Shown piece by piece: positions 63,858-64,000 of a stretch of DNA of 64,000 nucleotides. The notes beneath the pieces are model-generated. The model had not been told where the DNA came from. It searched no databases and saw only the letters and a list, made by a program, of their open reading frames with translations. The translations under genes and the position numbers were made by a program. The stretch spans positions 41,823,001-41,887,000 of the forward strand of contig CM076144.1 in assembly GCA_038025085.1 (NCBI GenBank). The letters run 5' to 3'. The DNA is from Tetragonia tetragonoides. Taxonomy: Eukaryota; Streptophyta; Magnoliopsida; Caryophyllales; Aizoaceae. Each line of letters opens with the position of its first letter. The first letter of the stretch is position 1.

Positions 63858-64000
63858 TAAACTTTTAATCTGAACTCATTACATTTCCATAGAAAACACA
63901 ACATTACATAAGTTAATAATTATATAAATTCATATAGAAAACACAACATTACATCTCCAATTTCAGGCTTATATAAATCCTAGTAGGATTAGATAATCAT
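63858..64000. repeat. Short direct repeat at window edge
   Basis: CATAGAAAACACAACATTACAT occurs twice (about 63890 and 63932; the second copy has ATAGAAAACACAACATTACAT). Nothing else is recognisable up to the end of the window. Confidence 0.6.

Overview
This is plant nuclear DNA from a eudicot. It shows GT-AG introns, plant-specific protein families, L1-type LINEs, a Copia retrotransposon primed by initiator tRNA-Met, Helitrons, Stowaway, Tourist and Mutator MITEs and SINEs. The mix of a Ulp1-like transposon-associated gene with these families would fit Caryophyllales/Amaranthaceae, but that is a weak inference from sequence alone.

Layout. (1) 0-4.4 kb: a LINE tail, a Tourist-like MITE and a decayed exon-like stretch. 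(2) 4.7-14.6 kb, minus strand: a complete DONSON (downstream neighbor of Son) homologue. Fourteen coding exons can be joined with consistent phases into 643 codons plus stop; SINE and LINE debris lie in its introns. (3) 14.9-24.1 kb: a transposon belt with a long-TIR Mutator-type MITE, a SINE ending in a (TAA)n tract, and Helitrons inserted end to end, carrying Stowaway, Tourist and SINE insertions. (4) 24.9-28.1 kb, minus strand: an intact three-exon gene for a myosin-binding (GTD-binding, DUF593) protein. (5) 29.36-34.53 kb: a near full-length but dead L1-type LINE bounded by a perfect 16-bp target-site duplication. (6) 37.1-41.1 kb: an F-box/FBA gene broken by a premature stop, a frameshift and a young Copia-type element with 5-bp TSD that encodes only Gag and protease. 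(7) 43.3-47.8 kb: a decayed multi-exon gene with a C-terminal Ulp1-like cysteine-protease region. (8) 48.7-64 kb: small two-exon coiled-coil genes on the minus strand (one intact, two damaged), a MITE filled with an (AAT)n/(ATT)n palindrome, and a roughly 9-kb tandem array. The array's 467-bp monomers form a trimeric 1,402-bp higher-order repeat. A second tandem repeat and an inverted, diverged copy of the 467-bp monomer lie at the right edge.

Only two ordinary host genes look functional: the DONSON homologue (replication-fork and CMG-helicase assembly factor in animals) and the myosin-binding protein (myosin XI adaptor). They share no pathway. The rest is mobile or repetitive DNA. The least explained part is 43-64 kb, where a Ulp1-like gene, a small coiled-coil family and a higher-order satellite with an inverted outlier occur together. 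It could be one large composite transposon or a repeat-rich island.
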